DNA of 64,000 nt from Tupaia tana (Eukaryota > Chordata > Mammalia > Scandentia > Tupaiidae), in contig JAKSZU010000016.1 in the NCBI GenBank assembly GCA_026018925.1, positions 558,001-622,000 of the forward strand, in the 5' to 3' direction. Position numbers and translations under genes: made by a program. The notes beneath the pieces are model-generated. The model made no database searches. It was not told the origin of the DNA and saw only the letters and a program-made list of their open reading frames with translations. Below, piece by piece: positions 1-12,879 of this stretch (the stretch's first letter is position 1; every line of letters starts with the position of its first letter).

Positions 1-289
1 ATGACATTAGTGGGATTCAGGTATGGTTTATTACCTGTTGATGATGACATGTATGGTATTCTCAACTGGACAGGTTTGAGAAGTATTTCATGTTGAGTAA
101 AGTCTTTTTACAAGAAAAATTATAGATAGTGATTGAATGTTTAAAAAATAATTGGAATAATAATCTGAAAAAAATGAAAAGCTATTGGATGATGATGATG
201 GGGATTTTAATGTCTCTGTATTGACTGATATGAATAAAAAAATAATAATAAAATAAACATAAAGATGATAAAAGAAAAAAAAAGTAAGA

Positions 290-290
<1 letters not shown>
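1..290 (+). mobile_element. L1-type LINE 3' end fragments
   Basis: Two short pieces resemble L1 3' UTR copies elsewhere in this window. Bases 20-110 match 61605-61695 (the stretch 'tatggtttattacctg' and 'tctcaactgga'), and bases 175-270 match 6290-6410. The fragments end in A-rich DNA next to the RPL9 retrocopy. Edges are approximate. Confidence 0.55.
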
Positions 291-965
<675 letters not shown>

Positions 966-2070
966 TGAAACTTTTTCTTAAACTGATTATCCTTTTCCAA
1001 CTACTTGGCAAGTAATCAATTGAGGAGTAAAGAATTACTACCAGTAATAGGAGTATGCTAAGAACAATACAGAATTCCTGATCAGGAATTTATTTTGTCT
1101 AGTTGTTTTTCTTTGCAGGAACAAGTGGTTTAAATCTGGTTTTTGAAGGAATAGCAATGATATTTCAGGCAAGATAAATACAGTACCAGGGAATGTGGCC
1201 ATTCATCATTGGATATAGAGGTTGAGGAAGATCCTGAGGCTAATTTTACCAGGGTATCAATTTTTATTTGGTACAGATGTGTCCTAGTCACTTGTAAATA
1301 GATACCTGAGAAGTGGAATAAAGTGATAAAACCTTACCGTAAGCTAGAAGATGTAGTTTGTGTCGTGATGAACATAATTTTGCCATCTGACATCTCAATA
1401 ATCTGCCCTACTTCAGCTGTGCACCCTAGACCGTGTTTATTGTTTAAAAATTTAATAATTCTCCCATAATCTCTTAATTCCTTGTGTGTGTGATGTTTAA
1501 GTGTTATGTGATACTACCATGCTGGAATATAATTTAACATAGTTCTCTCTCAAAAAAAAAAAAAAACCACCATATAAGATCATTCCTCCAAAGAAAATTG
1601 ACATTGTAAAAGCTACTTCTCCTCCTCTCCCTCCTCTCTGAAGAATGACAGTGTAGTTTTGATGTGGAGCAAGCCAGAACTTGTGAGAAACCTTGGAGCA
1701 ATCCAGAGCTGATAGACGCCTGAGCTTTCTGTTCCCCCATGAGTTAGCTGGCCCTCCCCTGAACTGTTGAACAGCTGAAGGCCTTGAGTAGGCTGCCTGC
1801 TCTATATTAGGGCAGACACTGAGCTTTTTCCCCAATAAGACACTCCAAATATTCTGAAACTGCCCTTCCCCAAATTCCCCCATGAAAGACTGTGCTCAAC
1901 TCTCATCTGGGGCTGGAGCTTCTAGGGTTAGTGCCTCCATGCCTGCTGACATAAAAAGAGTTCTCCTTTTCTTCTCCAGAGTGCTGCTTTTCATTTTTCA
2001 GTGTTTTTTTTTTTTCCACAACAGTTTGGAACTGAATTCTGACTTCTCTACCTCTGTATGGGGAAAATGT
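966..2070. other. No recognised gene; AT-rich then mixed sequence
   Basis: No coding similarity was seen. Bases 1545-1570 hold an A-run. Bases 1620-2040 have an LTR-like flavour (C-rich blocks, a possible AATAAG at 1837 and a T-run at 2006), but no paired ends or target duplication were found, so no element is called. Confidence 0.5.
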
Positions 2071-2076
2071 CTTAAC

Positions 2077-3229
2077 TGGCGGGCCATGCAGCCAACACAG
2101 GCTGAACATAAAGGAGCTGTCCCTCATGCCTAAGCAAGGACTGGGCTGAGAAGAACTGTAGGCAAGGCCATCGTTACGGGCTCCAGTTTTTAGTTATGTT
2201 TGCTGTACTGGCCTGTGCTCAGTTTCTCTGCCATGAGCTTTACTGTCATTACCCCACAAGGGTAAAATAACACCCCAGCCTTGCTGCAACTTTACAATAA
2301 AGCCAATTAGTGATCCTGAAGGAATGCGGTTCCCTAAGGTGATGACAATCAGGAAATTTGAGACTCACCCCACCTGCCTGTGTTAGGCAGAATTAGCATA
2401 TGTTAGACTGAGTTAGTATAAGCTGAATTAGCATAATTAGCAAATGTAGGTTAAGTTAGTTTAAGGGTAATTTTACGTAAACACCCCTTGTTTAGGCTGC
2501 AGGCCAAGTTATCTTATGTTAGGCCAAGTTAGCGTACCCACCTCCATGACAGGGATTCAAAGATGGGCACAATAATTTGCTAATTAATAGAAATTTAACA
2601 AGCAATATGTAGGAATGTGGGAGTTAACAGAGGAAGGACAGATCTGGCTGGCAGCAACAGGATAAACAAACCTGAAGGCGCCAGGGGAAGATTACCTGTC
2701 TTAGTTGGGAGTTCTTATCTAAGCTCCAGCAAGCAACAGATAGTTCCTAACTACAAATAGTTTCTCCTCTGTGTGCTGTAAACTAGGAAAAACTGCTAAT
2801 AAAACATCCTGTGTTGTCTCCTGAGCCACAAAACCCCCTCATCCAGAAAGGCCGCCCTGTCTGGTAATCAAGATTTAAGAAGAAAATACACCAGACAGAT
2901 GGACTCCTTTGTCCTGAGGACTGTGACTAATTACACTTAACCAAACAGAACAGACATCATGTTTTATGATTATGGTTCCTATATTTTGAATACCCTATTT
3001 CTTAGAGTAAATCTTTTACTTCCCCCTCACCCCTCCTACTTCTGTAAAACATCCGTCAATAAATACGTATGTTTGGTAGCCACTGGGGCTGCAGTCTTGA
3101 GCTGGCTCTGACTGTAGTCGGCTGAGAACATGCTGAAGAGCATTGAGGTCTCAGTCTGATTCCTTCTTGCCTGCGTCACCTTCCTGTGTACGAGCTTCAA
3201 CCCACCCCAGCTGGAGCAGGTCTCTGGCA
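2077..3229 (+). mobile_element. Solo LTR of a class II-like endogenous retrovirus (family 1, copy 1)
   Basis: The element starts TGGCGGGCCATGCAG and ends CTCTGGCA, so it has the TG...CA ends of an LTR. It is flanked by a perfect 6-bp target duplication, 'cttaac' at 2071-2076 and again at 3230-3235. A 6-bp duplication is typical of betaretrovirus-like (class II) ERVs. The inverted element at 19523-21089 is a relative: its reverse complement matches here at the 5' end, around the ATAAAGCC block at 2296, through the AT-rich 'ttagcat' stretch near 2390-2460 and at 'acatcctgtgttgtctcctgag' near 2805. No gag, pol or env remains between two LTRs, so this is a solo LTR. Confidence 0.85.
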
Positions 3230-3235
3230 CTTAAC

Positions 3236-3417
3236 AGAATAATCTGAAGGGACTAAGTAAGTGACAACTTGTTTTACTATAACAAAAATAACAAAAGTGG
3301 ACACTCAGAATTCTCATAGCACCCTATCAGTTGAATGATATCTTACATAGATGAAAAAGCTGAAGTTTAGGGAGATTGAGAGACACTGTAAGGTTAGACA
3401 ACTGGTATACCAATCCC

Positions 3418-3456
<39 letters not shown>

Positions 3457-4398
3457 GCCCACATGGTACAGCTCCAGAACCGACGCTCTATCCTCAGTAA
3501 GTCCAGAAGCATCAAAAGAGCGTGCTGAGAGAGAGACTGGAGGCTTCCTGTGTTAAGCAGTCAACAGGGATAATCCTCACTGCCCTCTGCCATCTGTGTG
3601 CCTTTGAGGACACTGGTTCAACTCCAGGACCCTTTTGAGTACAACTGAAATGATGCAGGGTTGTTTGCTAGTGTTGCATGCAAGAAATTATAACAACATT
3701 CCAGTTAACACAACTGACTATAAGTGTAGATAACCCCATGCTTCTGGCATTTTCTGAAATGCATTTCCCATGCCTGACATGGAGGTTTCTGAACCATCTG
3801 TATCACAGACATCTTTCACAATTTGCAGGAACTGGTGAGCATCTTTTTAGAGTAATGCTTGTAAAGGCATAAAATATATAGGTAGGACTACAAAGAAAAG
3901 CAACATGTAAAAATGCAGTTACCACCATGCTAGAAATGATAAAGGGTGTCCATAGTTATTAGCACATTAAATAAGATCTAGTGCCCAGTTTAATAACTGC
4001 TGTTATTTGAAGTGATGAGGAATGTAGACAGTATTTCCAGGTATCATACACAAAATGATTGCTATAAAATATCTGTAATTTTTATTGGTAACAAATGCAT
4101 AGACATAGTTTACACTGTGATTTATTTATTTTCATTAGTAGAGAAAATGCTGAATTTAGTTAGAGGTTAATAAAAATTACTGTTTTTTCTATTTATGTTT
4201 ACAGACTTCAGATATTTGTACCACATGTTCAGAACCCCTGAACTATAATGAGGCACTTCTTTCAGTTCTATGAAAAACTTTCTTCTGTTTGTGCTTCTAA
4301 TAAATCTGTAGATTAAACTAGGGAAAAGCAATCCCTTAAAAATATTGTCTTCCTATTTGTGATTCTTGTAGTCTATGTGCTTGGACTTTTCTTTGATG
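3236..4398. other. Intergenic, no gene recognised; contains a (CA)n tract
   Basis: Apart from the CA microsatellite at 3421-3454 nothing coding or repeat-like could be identified with confidence. Confidence 0.5.
3421..3454. repeat. (CA)n microsatellite
   Basis: About 17 uninterrupted CA units. Confidence 0.97.
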
Positions 4399-4645
4399 TA
4401 TTTTTTTTTACTTTTTCTTTTTTTTGATAGAAATTGCATGTGTGCATGAGAGAGGGTAGGGAGAGAGAAGCACCCCCAACAGGATTTTGTCATGCCATCA
4501 TCCCCTTTCCCCAGTCCTCTAGCTCATCATGAGCCTGGGTGCCCATTTGTGTGCCTAGCATGTTTTAGGCACATTTGGAGGGATCCAAGCCCAGGGTCAG
4601 CCATATGGCCTCCAGCTTTGCAGGGCACTGCATTCCTGCTGCCTT
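4399..4645 (-). mobile_element. tRNA-derived SINE, old diverged copy
   Basis: Reverse-strand copy: T-rich start (the A-tail), purine block with 'gagagagaag', then a degraded head. It resembles family C (see 10186). Strongly diverged. Confidence 0.6.
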
Positions 4646-4749
4646 TTAATACAATATCATAAATCATCACTAATAACTGCAATTTTGTAAGATTCATTTA
4701 TAAATACTTCATATGTTTTGTTACCACTTGTTATTCTATTTCTTTTCTT

Positions 4750-4912
4750 TTTTAGAATTTTTTTTAATTTTGTTTATTATTATTATTTTTTAATTCACCA
4801 GAGAGAGAGAGAGGGAAAGTGAGAAAACAAGCTGCCAGGTTCATCCGGGATTCAAACCACAGTCAGTCATGTAGGAGTCCAGCATCTTAACTACTATGCC
4901 ACCTTCTGGCTC
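4750..4912 (-). mobile_element. tRNA-derived SINE, short family B
   Basis: Reverse-strand short form: A/T-rich tail, 'accagagagagagag', 'gtgagaaa', then the tRNA-like head with 'gggattcaaacc' (degraded B box). Confidence 0.75.
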
Positions 4913-4992
4913 CTTAATTTATGTTCTAACTTTAGATAATATTTAGAAATACAGTCCTTTTTTGCGGACTGAGCTAGTAGCTAGTCAGTTGC

Positions 4993-5240
4993 TTTTTTTT
5001 AAGGTTTTTGCCATAGGGCATATATGCTTGCCAGAGAAAGAGAGAGGGAAAGTGAGAAATCCACCCCAGGGATGGATGACCACACTGCAACCACTTTTCC
5101 TCCATTCTCCTCTTGGATTTCTGGTGTACACACACACACATGTGCCCGGTGTGATTTTCAAGCCACCAGGTCCAAGACTCTAACTACAGTTGCCCATATG
5201 GGAGTCCAGAGCCTTAACTACCATGCCACCTGCTGACCCC
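4993..5240 (-). mobile_element. tRNA-derived SINE, family A
   Basis: Reverse-strand copy with 'aggtttttgccatagggc', the 'tcctccattctcctct' core and a head ending 'ccacctgctgacccc'. Confidence 0.85.
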
Positions 5241-5317
5241 TAGTGAATTGCTTTTGTGTTTTCTATTTACAAGTTCATATCATATGGAAATGATGACAGT
5301 TGCTTTTTGTTTTTTCC

Positions 5318-5584
5318 AATTTTTTTAATAAATTTATGTATTTATTCATTTAATTGCCAGAAGGCTCATGCATTCAGTAGAGAGACACAGAGAGGGAGAG
5401 GAAGAAAGTACCCCCAGTGGGTCATGGTCACACCACAATCCCATCTCATCAATTTCTCCATCCTGTTGTCATTTTGGACACACATAGGCCTTCAGTTCAT
5501 TTCTCAAGCTTCTGGGGCTAGGACTCAAACTGGTTGGACATGTGCGATTCAGCTCCCTTAACTGCTAAGCCACAGGGTGGGCCC
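5318..5584 (-). mobile_element. tRNA-derived SINE, family C
   Basis: Reverse-strand copy of the family with an 'agggagctggatcc'-type head. It ends '...gccacagggtgggcccc'. Confidence 0.75.
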
Positions 5585-5877
5585 CTTTTTCCAGATCTTA
5601 TACTTTCAATTGTTTAACTTTCCTCTATATACTACTTGAACTGTCAGTGTAATGCTGCAGAAGTACTAATGCCTAGTAAAGTCATCTTGATTGTAAAGGA
5701 AACACTTTTGGTATTTCCCCATAGAGTGGTAATGTGCTAGAACCAATTTTTAGTAGCTAGCAAGAGCCAAACATTATCTTTTTATGAATTTTGTAAACCA
5801 TTTTAATATAAAGCCATTATTAAAATTAAATCACATGAGCTTGAGTTAAATAAATAGTATTAAAAACAAAGGAAATA

Positions 5878-6590
5878 GGGACTAGCAGATGGTGTGGTGG
5901 TTAAGGTGCTGCCCATTTGGCCAACTGTGGTTCTAGTCCCAGACCTGGCAGCTTGAGAATCATGCCCATTGTGTATTCTATGGACTACTACTCAGCCATT
6001 AAAAAAAAAAAAAGAAACCCTGACATTTAATACAAAGTGGACAAAGTAGACAAATATGGAAGACTTAATGCTAAGCAAACCAAGTCAAACTATGAAAGAC
6101 AGATTTTGTATGTCCCCACTCGCATATACCCATTATCTGTACTCTACCAGAAACTGAAAGTTTGGAAGGTATAGTAGCAGGGTATACTAGAGACAGTAAG
6201 GATAGGGGCAATATGGGGTGGGTAATGGAGCGAGGGAGGGTAATGGGAAGAAAAAGGAAAAAAAGTATGCTTAATTGACAAAAAACTGAAAAGCTATTTG
6301 CTGCTGATGATGTGTGTGGTAATATCTTTGTCTTGACTGATATGCATGGTATTCCTACTGTAAAAAGAATGTAATACACTGTAAAGATATGTGTGATATA
6401 AAAAATTTTTAAAAAAAGAAAATCATGCCAGGCATGTGTGGGTGTGTGCCCCAGCTCCCACGAGGAGAATGGAGGAGAAGAGATTGTGGTGTGGCTACCC
6501 CCCTAGAGGGTGATTTCTCAGTCTCCCTCTCTCTGTCTCTCTCTAGTGAGTGTATGTGCTCTATGGCAAAAAAAAACTCAAAAAAATAAT
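5878..6590 (+). mobile_element. tRNA-derived SINE, family A, split by an L1 insertion
   Basis: The head and first part (5878-5966) carry 'gggactagcag' and a B box-like 'ggttctagtcc'. The rest resumes at 6430 with the 'gaggagaatggaggagaag' core and ends '...tctatggc' plus an A-tail. The gap is filled by a 3'-truncated L1 with a 12-bp target duplication. Confidence 0.88.
5967..6417 (+). mobile_element. 5'-truncated L1 (3' end only) inserted in a SINE
   Basis: It begins with the end of L1 ORF2 (bases coding YSMxYYSAI near 5973-6000) and continues through the 3' UTR to an A-rich tail. The flanks are 'gagaatcatgcc' (5955-5966) and 'gaaaatcatgcc' (6418-6429), a 12-bp target duplication with one mismatch. 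Confidence 0.88.
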
Positions 6591-6946
6591 AAATTATCAA
6601 AACTCATTACTTAATATTTTACGGCATCTTACAATTATCTGTGCTGTTCAGGTTATTTACATAGCTCATATCTGCAATGGGGGAAATAAAATGCTGTACA
6701 TCGGTGTGATACTGTGTATCTCTGTCCAACTCCATGTTCAGTGTCATTAGGGTGATAGCATTGAATTGGCCATACCTGGGAATACAGTATTTACATCATG
6801 GAAAATGGCAGCTGCTCCAAGTAGGAGCATATGGACCATTTATTGGCACACCTCTAATCAAGAATGATTTTTGCTAAAAGTTCTAGAATGTTCTTAGCTT
6901 TTGCAACTAAAAGAAAGGAGAGAAGGAAGGAAAAGAAGAATAAAGA

Positions 6947-7190
6947 AGGGACCAGCAGATGGCATAATGGTTGTGTCACTGGACTCCCATGTAGTCGACC
7001 ACGGTTTGAGTCCCGGACCCGGTGACTTAAAACTCAACTCCAGATGTGTGTGGATGTCCAAAATCCCAAGAAGAGAATGGAAGAGAAGGAGTCTCAGTGT
7101 GGCCTTCCCCTCTGGGAGGGTGATTCCTCGCTTTCTCTCTCTCTGGTGAGCACATGCACTCTATAGCAAAAACCTCTCATAAAGAGAGAG
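6947..7190 (+). mobile_element. tRNA-derived SINE, family A
   Basis: Starts 'gggaccagcagatggc', B box 'ggtttgagtcc', ends 'ctatagcaaaaacctctc'. Its tail runs into a GA-rich tract at 7180-7250. Confidence 0.9.
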
Positions 7191-7249
7191 AGAGAGAAGA
7201 AAAGAAGAGAAGAAGAAGGAAAGGAGAAGAAGAAGGAGAAGAAGAAAGG

Positions 7250-9448
7250 AATGCTGTAGACAGTGGTATTACCCTGGTGTGATATTCTGCTCTGCAGGTA
7301 ATTGTGATGCTCCGTTGGCATCTCCCTGGCTTAGCCCTCGTCCTGCAGCTCCCCAGAGCTGTGGTGCAGCCACGGTCCTGGGCTCACAAGCCTTAATCAG
7401 AGAGATGGTGAGTCTGCTGTTGTCTTCCTGTTTATCCATCATGATTCTCCTTCAGAGACAGTTACTTTCACTCTTAGTTAATTTTCATTACTATAGATCA
7501 AAATACTACTATATTTTAACACAGTTGAAGAGGTTCAGGTTCATCTTATTATTTGCTAGCTCTCTTTTTATTATAAATTATTTGGTTTTATTTTGCTTTG
7601 ATATCTTCCCTCCCTGTTGACAGTAAATACTCATAAAGGAGATTCGAATCAGAAAAGAATTATTAGGAACTATAAGCTATTTCTAGGTAATTACATCATC
7701 CCTTTCTAGTTTCAAAACAAGGTATGTAAAGGGGGAGTGATAAACTGAACTGATCATGAATAACTAAAAACAGATAAATGAGCCCATGTCACAGCAACTG
7801 GGGGAATCAAGCCAGCCGCCAGGAGACCTCTGTGTGATGTGAAGATGCTGTGGCTGATGGGAGATGACGACTACCTGGGACTGGGCTGAGAGCAGACCTG
7901 GGAAGCTGCTGCGGAAAGTGAGGGCTCCACCCTGTGGGGAAGGAGCTACAGGCTCACTCCTTGGAGGTGTACGGTTCCACTCATGCCACTTGTGTCATTA
8001 AACCACTTTTTCTATTGCACAAACAATAGTTCAGTAGATCAAATCAGTTAAGACACTTAAAAATCAAGTGTTCTACCTTTTAAATGGGTAGATTAAAGTT
8101 TATATGAAAGATTAATTCAGGAAAGTACAATTTAAAATTAACTATGATCCATGTGAATATAATATAATTATTAGAGATATGGTCATTATGGAATTGAGTG
8201 GGTTTTCCCCCTTAATGTGGTATTTCTGAAAAACAGAGTGTAATTATCGCCTGACTTTTGCTGTGTCCTTAAAAATCAAATTGCAGATACTTAGTAAACA
8301 GGCTGATTGGGCAGAGTTGGAACACAAGTGAAAACTTCAGTGAGTTGGGTGGGAGACATGCGCTCAACAGCCCACTGTCATGGTCTTTGACAGGAAGAAG
8401 CACTTCCTGGAATTTAGACTTCAGTGTTTTTACTTCAGTTCTAGCACCCCAGTAATAGTATGCTGTCTCTGAAACCAGATTTCAACTAATAATTGTATTA
8501 AATTAACCGTCTGGGGTTGTATGGTTACTCTAAACCCAGCATCTCAATTTCTCAGTAGTTGCCAGGAGTGTATAAACTAAGTACCGTAGTGAGGCTTGTG
8601 CACCTGTGTGTGTCTGATCTGCATGGACAGGACCCCCGTAATCAGGCTCCACTCCTGTGAGCACTAGAGGCTGTGAAGTTTGAAGAGAAAGAGGAAACAT
8701 CTTCAAGTGTAAGAATAACTTATCTCCATTTTGCTTAATTGACAGTTAATAACCCAACATATGATAAGCATTATTATGAGAGGGTAGCGCACAGTTTGTC
8801 TTCTATGTAAGGACTGCTTCCTTGCATTTTCAAATGGGAATTCATCTTAGTCTCAGATCATAGTGGTCAGCAGATGAGGCTCATAGTCACAGCTTTGCTG
8901 CTCTGATTACACGGAATGAACACTTCGGTCAGTATTCCTGGGTGCTACGGTCAGATTCCACACCCATTTCTCAAGCATGACTCAGATAGCATAAGCTACC
9001 TGCTTTTTGTTTTGTTTTGTTTTGTTTTCTCCAAAGGGTGTATTTTCTGTTAAGAGCCAGCTGAGAAGTCCGGGGACTGCAGAAGAACTGCAACATGAAA
9101 CCCTGTGAGGGTACTTATCTTTCTCTGTCTCACTCTCATAAAAGAAAGAAACTTTAAAAAAATTAAATTAATACTTCCTAAAATTAAAAGATACTTAGAA
9201 TGTATCAGATAAAATCAAGATTTTTAGGATTTATTCATTCTGAACAAGAACATGCTGTACTATTCATCTCCATTTTTTTCCTTCAAAAAAATCTCCTTAC
9301 GCCCTTACAGCTCTCAGCCTTTGCCACCTTGAGCCATGAGCATACTTCCTCAAAACATAGACTCTGCTAACCTCTCGTGGAGCCAGGAAAAAATTTGTCT
9401 CATGCTTCCAGTACAATTAATGGCTGAGTTCTTTGGAAATTATTCTTG
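7250..9448. other. No gene recognised in about 2.2 kb
   Basis: Short open frames only, none resembling a known protein. A (GTTTT)n run lies at 9007-9028. A short segment at 9060-9160 ('ccctgtgagggtacttat...tctctgtctcactctc') looks like the end of a SINE D-type copy. Confidence 0.45.
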
Positions 9449-9610
9449 GGGCTGGCAAATGGTGTGGTAGTTGGGTTGGGGCGCTGGACTCCCACATGGC
9501 CAACATGGCCAACAGACCTGGTGGGTTTCTTTCCCGCTTTCCCTCTCTTTCTCTGTGTGAGTGTGTGTGCCCTGTAGCAAATTAAAATAATAATAATAAT
9601 AAATAAAATT
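9449..9610 (+). mobile_element. tRNA-derived SINE, short family B
   Basis: Head 'ggggctggcaaatggtgtgg', then directly the 'ttcccgctttccctctc' block and an AATAAT-rich tail. Confidence 0.8.
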
Positions 9611-9891
9611 AAATTTTTAAAATTATTCTCAGCACTACAATTATAATTTTTCACTTTAAGAAGTACAGCTATGGAGCCAGCAGTATAGTTTTATACTATA
9701 GGCTTTAACTAGACAAATAAAGAAAAGTGATTATATGGGAAACAAATGCCTAGATCTGGCCATAAGATATTATTTTTTATAACATGGAGCCTCTGACTAT
9801 TTAAACTCTGCAGTATCACAAATAATATATGATGTAAGATTCACTGGCATTTAATTGAACAGATGTTTAAAATAAACTTGAGTGGGGCCAG

Positions 9892-9961
9892 CAGGTGCCA
9901 TGGTGGTTAAGGTGCAAAACTCCCACAGGGCTAACTGCTGTTTGAATCCCAGATCTGATGG

Positions 9962-10027
<66 letters not shown>

Positions 10028-10082
10028 TCTGATGAATACATGTACCCTAAAGCAAGTTTAAAACGATTATAATAAATAAAAT
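9892..10082 (+). mobile_element. tRNA-derived SINE, short family B, with expanded CT tract
   Basis: Head 'ggggccagcaggtgccatgg', then a long CT repeat where the family normally has a short CT block, and an A/T-rich tail. Confidence 0.82.
9965..10024. repeat. (CT)n microsatellite inside a SINE
   Basis: About 30 CT units grown from the short CT block of the SINE. Confidence 0.97.
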
Positions 10083-10185
10083 TAAATACTTTTTTTTTAA
10101 AAATTGAAAGTAAATAATAATTTAAAATATTTAAAAATATGTCAACTCCTGGTATAAGTCAGACTATCAAAAATGTGAACTTTCA

Positions 10186-10428
10186 AGGCCATACATCCCC
10201 ATGGCACAGCAGTTAAGCACTGTGCAGAGGGAGCTGGATCCCACCCAGCTAACCATGGTTTGAATCCCAGCTTCGATAGCTTAAAAAACATGCTGGGCAC
10301 ATTGCCCAGGATCTTGATAGGATAAAGAAATGGAGGGAAAAAAGAATGGCAGCATCACCAAACCCCACTGAGGGCTTTTCTTGCTCTCTCTCTCTCATGC
10401 ATACACCCTCTGACATTTAAAAAAATAA
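10186..10428 (+). mobile_element. tRNA-derived SINE, family C
   Basis: Head with 'cagcagttaagcactgtgca' and 'gagctggatcccac', B box-like 'ggtttgaatcc', ends 'acaccctctgacatt' plus an A-tail. The RYK retrocopy begins directly after the tail. Confidence 0.82.
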
Positions 10429-11790
10429 TGGCGGTGGCTGGGCCCAGCGTGAGCCTGTATCTAAGTGAGGACGAGGTGCACTGGCTCATCGGTCTTGATG
10501 CAGAACTTTATTATGTGAGAAATGACTTATTAGTCACCACACTCTGTCCTTTAACCTGTTAGTGCCCAGTGAGACAAATTTCCTGCACTTCACGTGGCAC
10601 GCAGAGTCCAAGGTTAGATTCCAAGTAGACAGTTTTGTGGCTATGGACATGCCCCAGGTCAACATTTCTGTTTAGGGGGAAGTTCCACACACTTTATCAG
10701 TGTTTCAGGGCGAGCTTTTCTGTACTGCCAAAGTGGATTCTGAAGTTATAACACTTATGCAGCTCAACTCGACAGTAAATTCTTCAAAAAACTTTACAGT
10801 CTTAAAGTTTAAACGAAGGAAAATGTGCTACAAAAAACTTGAAGAAGTAAAAACCTCAGCCTTGGACAAAAACACTATCAGGACTATTTATGACCCTGTA
10901 CATGCAGCTCCAACCACTTCTACACATGTGTTCTGTATCAGCGTAGGCATTTGCTGTGCAGTGATATTTCTTGTAGCAATAGTCTTAGCTGTTTTGCACC
11001 TTCGCAGTATGAAATGGATTGAACTGGATGACAGCATCAGCACTGGCAGTAGCTCACAAGGGCTATCTCCGCCATCCACCCAGACGACTGGGTGTGAGAG
11101 CTGACACACCCAACAGCGTGACTCCTGTCACCAGTTATCTTATGGACTATCACTGTCTGGGGAACAATGAAAATAGGCCAGTTCGGTGGGTGGTTCTTGA
11201 AAGCCTAGTTAATAACGAGCTAGTGATGTGTGGGCCTTCAGAGTGACGCTGTGGGAGCTTCTGACCCTGGGCCAGACGCCCTACGTAGACATCGACCCCT
11301 TTGAGATGACTGTGTACCTGAAAGATGGTTACTGAATAGCCCAGCCGTTCGACTGTCCTGATGAGCTATTTGCTGTGATGGCCTGATGCTGGGCCTTAGA
11401 TCCGGAGGAGAGGACCAAATTCCAGCAGCTGGTACAATGTCTCACGGAGTTCCATGCCTCCCTGGGAGCCTACGCCTGACTCCTCCCTCATAGGCACAGC
11501 CTCAGGAGGAAGCCTGTCGGGCTCCTGCAGCCTGTGGGGACCCTCGGAGTGGAACACAGTGCCAGCGGAAGCCCGCCTGTCTTCCAGCACACTGCCTTAG
11601 CCATGCTTTAGCATCAGAACTTTTAAAGACAGACTTGATAACATGGACTATTTTCTAGGTATCGTTTCTGTGAGGTTGAACTGAAAGGGTTTTTGTAGTT
11701 TTGGGCCAAAAAAATTTTTTAAATATAGTTATTTTGGAGTAGGGGTGCATTCTTACAAAATAAACAGTTTTTTAAATGGAAAAAATAATA
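10429..11790 (+). pseudogene. RYK: RYK processed pseudogene, internally deleted
   Basis: Intronless copy of RYK mRNA, a Wnt-binding receptor with an inactive tyrosine-kinase domain. The sequence starts near residue 60 (GPSVSLYLSEDEV), so the signal peptide end is missing. The Wnt-binding (WIF-type) region follows with frameshifts. An open stretch (10700-11104) covers the second half of the ectodomain, including FKRRKMCYKKLEEVKTSALD, and the transmembrane helix (GICCAVIFLVAIVLAVLHL). Near 11137 the copy jumps to MDYHCLGNNENRPVRW, skipping roughly 190 residues of kinase N-lobe and catalytic loop. The C-lobe runs to a stop at 11477-11479 after LGAYA, with in-frame stops. About 300 bases of 3' UTR-like sequence with AATAAAC (11760) follow. 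Dead retrocopy. Confidence 0.93.
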
Positions 11791-12072
11791 ATAATGTTAG
11801 ATACAGATCTTATCATACATTTTCCTCATATTATTTTTCATAAAAGTTGCAGTTCTTGTATTTGCATCTTTTCCTCATGGACCAGGGGCCTGCTGGAGTC
11901 AGCCTGTGTTCTCCTCAGACACTAGACTGAGTAATTCAAATCACAACAAAGGCGCTTGCAACCCAGATTCTTATAGGTAGGCATGAAACAGAACTTTTTG
12001 CTTCTGTACATCAAATCCTGAATTCTGTTTGTTTTTCTAAAAATTTTCAGACCTATTAGTGCCAATAGATGT

Positions 12073-12180
12073 TCTTTTTTTATTTTTATCTGTTTATTTT
12101 TCAGTTTACTATAGGGCATGCGTACTCAATGGAGAGAGGCAGAGGGAGAGAAAGTGAGAAAGCACCACCCCCGGGGACAG
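12073..12180 (-). mobile_element. tRNA-derived SINE, truncated
   Basis: Reverse-strand A-tail and 3' part only ('ctatagggcatgcg', 'gagaaagtgagaaagcacc'). The head is missing. Confidence 0.65.
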
Positions 12181-12389
12181 TGTTTCTGGGGCTCCCCTGG
12201 TCTCTCCCTTTTCTGCCCTCCCTGCAGCTGGACTCGCCTGGGGTTGCCTGTGTCCTCCATGGAACAGGCTGTGCTCTGATGGCTCAGAGCCATGTTTTGC
12301 TCAGGGTGACTTCTCACTAGGCAGTGGCATTGGCATTTTGTGATGCTTAGTCCTCATCCCATTTGCGTCCACGTTAGAATACTGATATG

Positions 12390-12680
12390 GATACTGTTTG
12401 CAAACAGGAAGTATTTGTTCCACTTCTCTATATCTCCTGCTTCAATAGATTGCTGGTCACTATAGGAACTAGTGAAGGTTACGAGCTGTTTTGCAACTTT
12501 TCTGGTTTCCTTTTTCTGCAAAATCCGTGAGCCCTGACTCTATAACCCCTGTAACTTGGCCAAGCTGGGGCCCAGACTTTGGAGTATGAGCTCCTCTGAG
12601 TCCACCAGCATAATAAACCTGAGTTCTCCCACTCCCTGGGTGGGCTTGGTTTCTCAGCCATCTGTTCTCTGAAACGCTTC
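12390..12680 (+). mobile_element. ERV LTR fragment (family 2, copy 1)
   Basis: Matches 23555-23795 over the stretch 'caaacaggaagtat...tttctggtttcctt...gcccagactttggag...gagctcctctgag...cctgagttctc'. It has a CATAATAAACC polyadenylation block at 12609. At the other copy this stretch lies downstream of an integrase fragment, which supports an ERV LTR. Ends are not resolved. Sequence to 12880 may be ERV leader. Confidence 0.65.
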
Positions 12681-12879
12681 TGATTCCTTGGCCAGGAAGC
12701 CCTGTGAGCCACCAGCTCGGCAGGAGGAACCTGCCAGGATGAAGGGGCTGGAATCAAAAGAGGCACCACTTGGTTTTTTCTCAGGTCCTCCTTCACTGGG
12801 CCCTAACACCCCATAACAACCAACCCAAGAACTCAACAGAGAGAGAAGCCAACTCACAGGCTGTAACATCTGGATAAGG

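Noticed and set aside
1620..2070. A further ERV LTR just upstream of the solo LTR
   Set aside because: It has LTR-like composition but neither matching ends nor a target duplication nor a second copy in the window.
12126..12320. Open frames next to the truncated SINE at 12073
   Set aside because: They begin in SINE sequence and have no similarity or conserved features.
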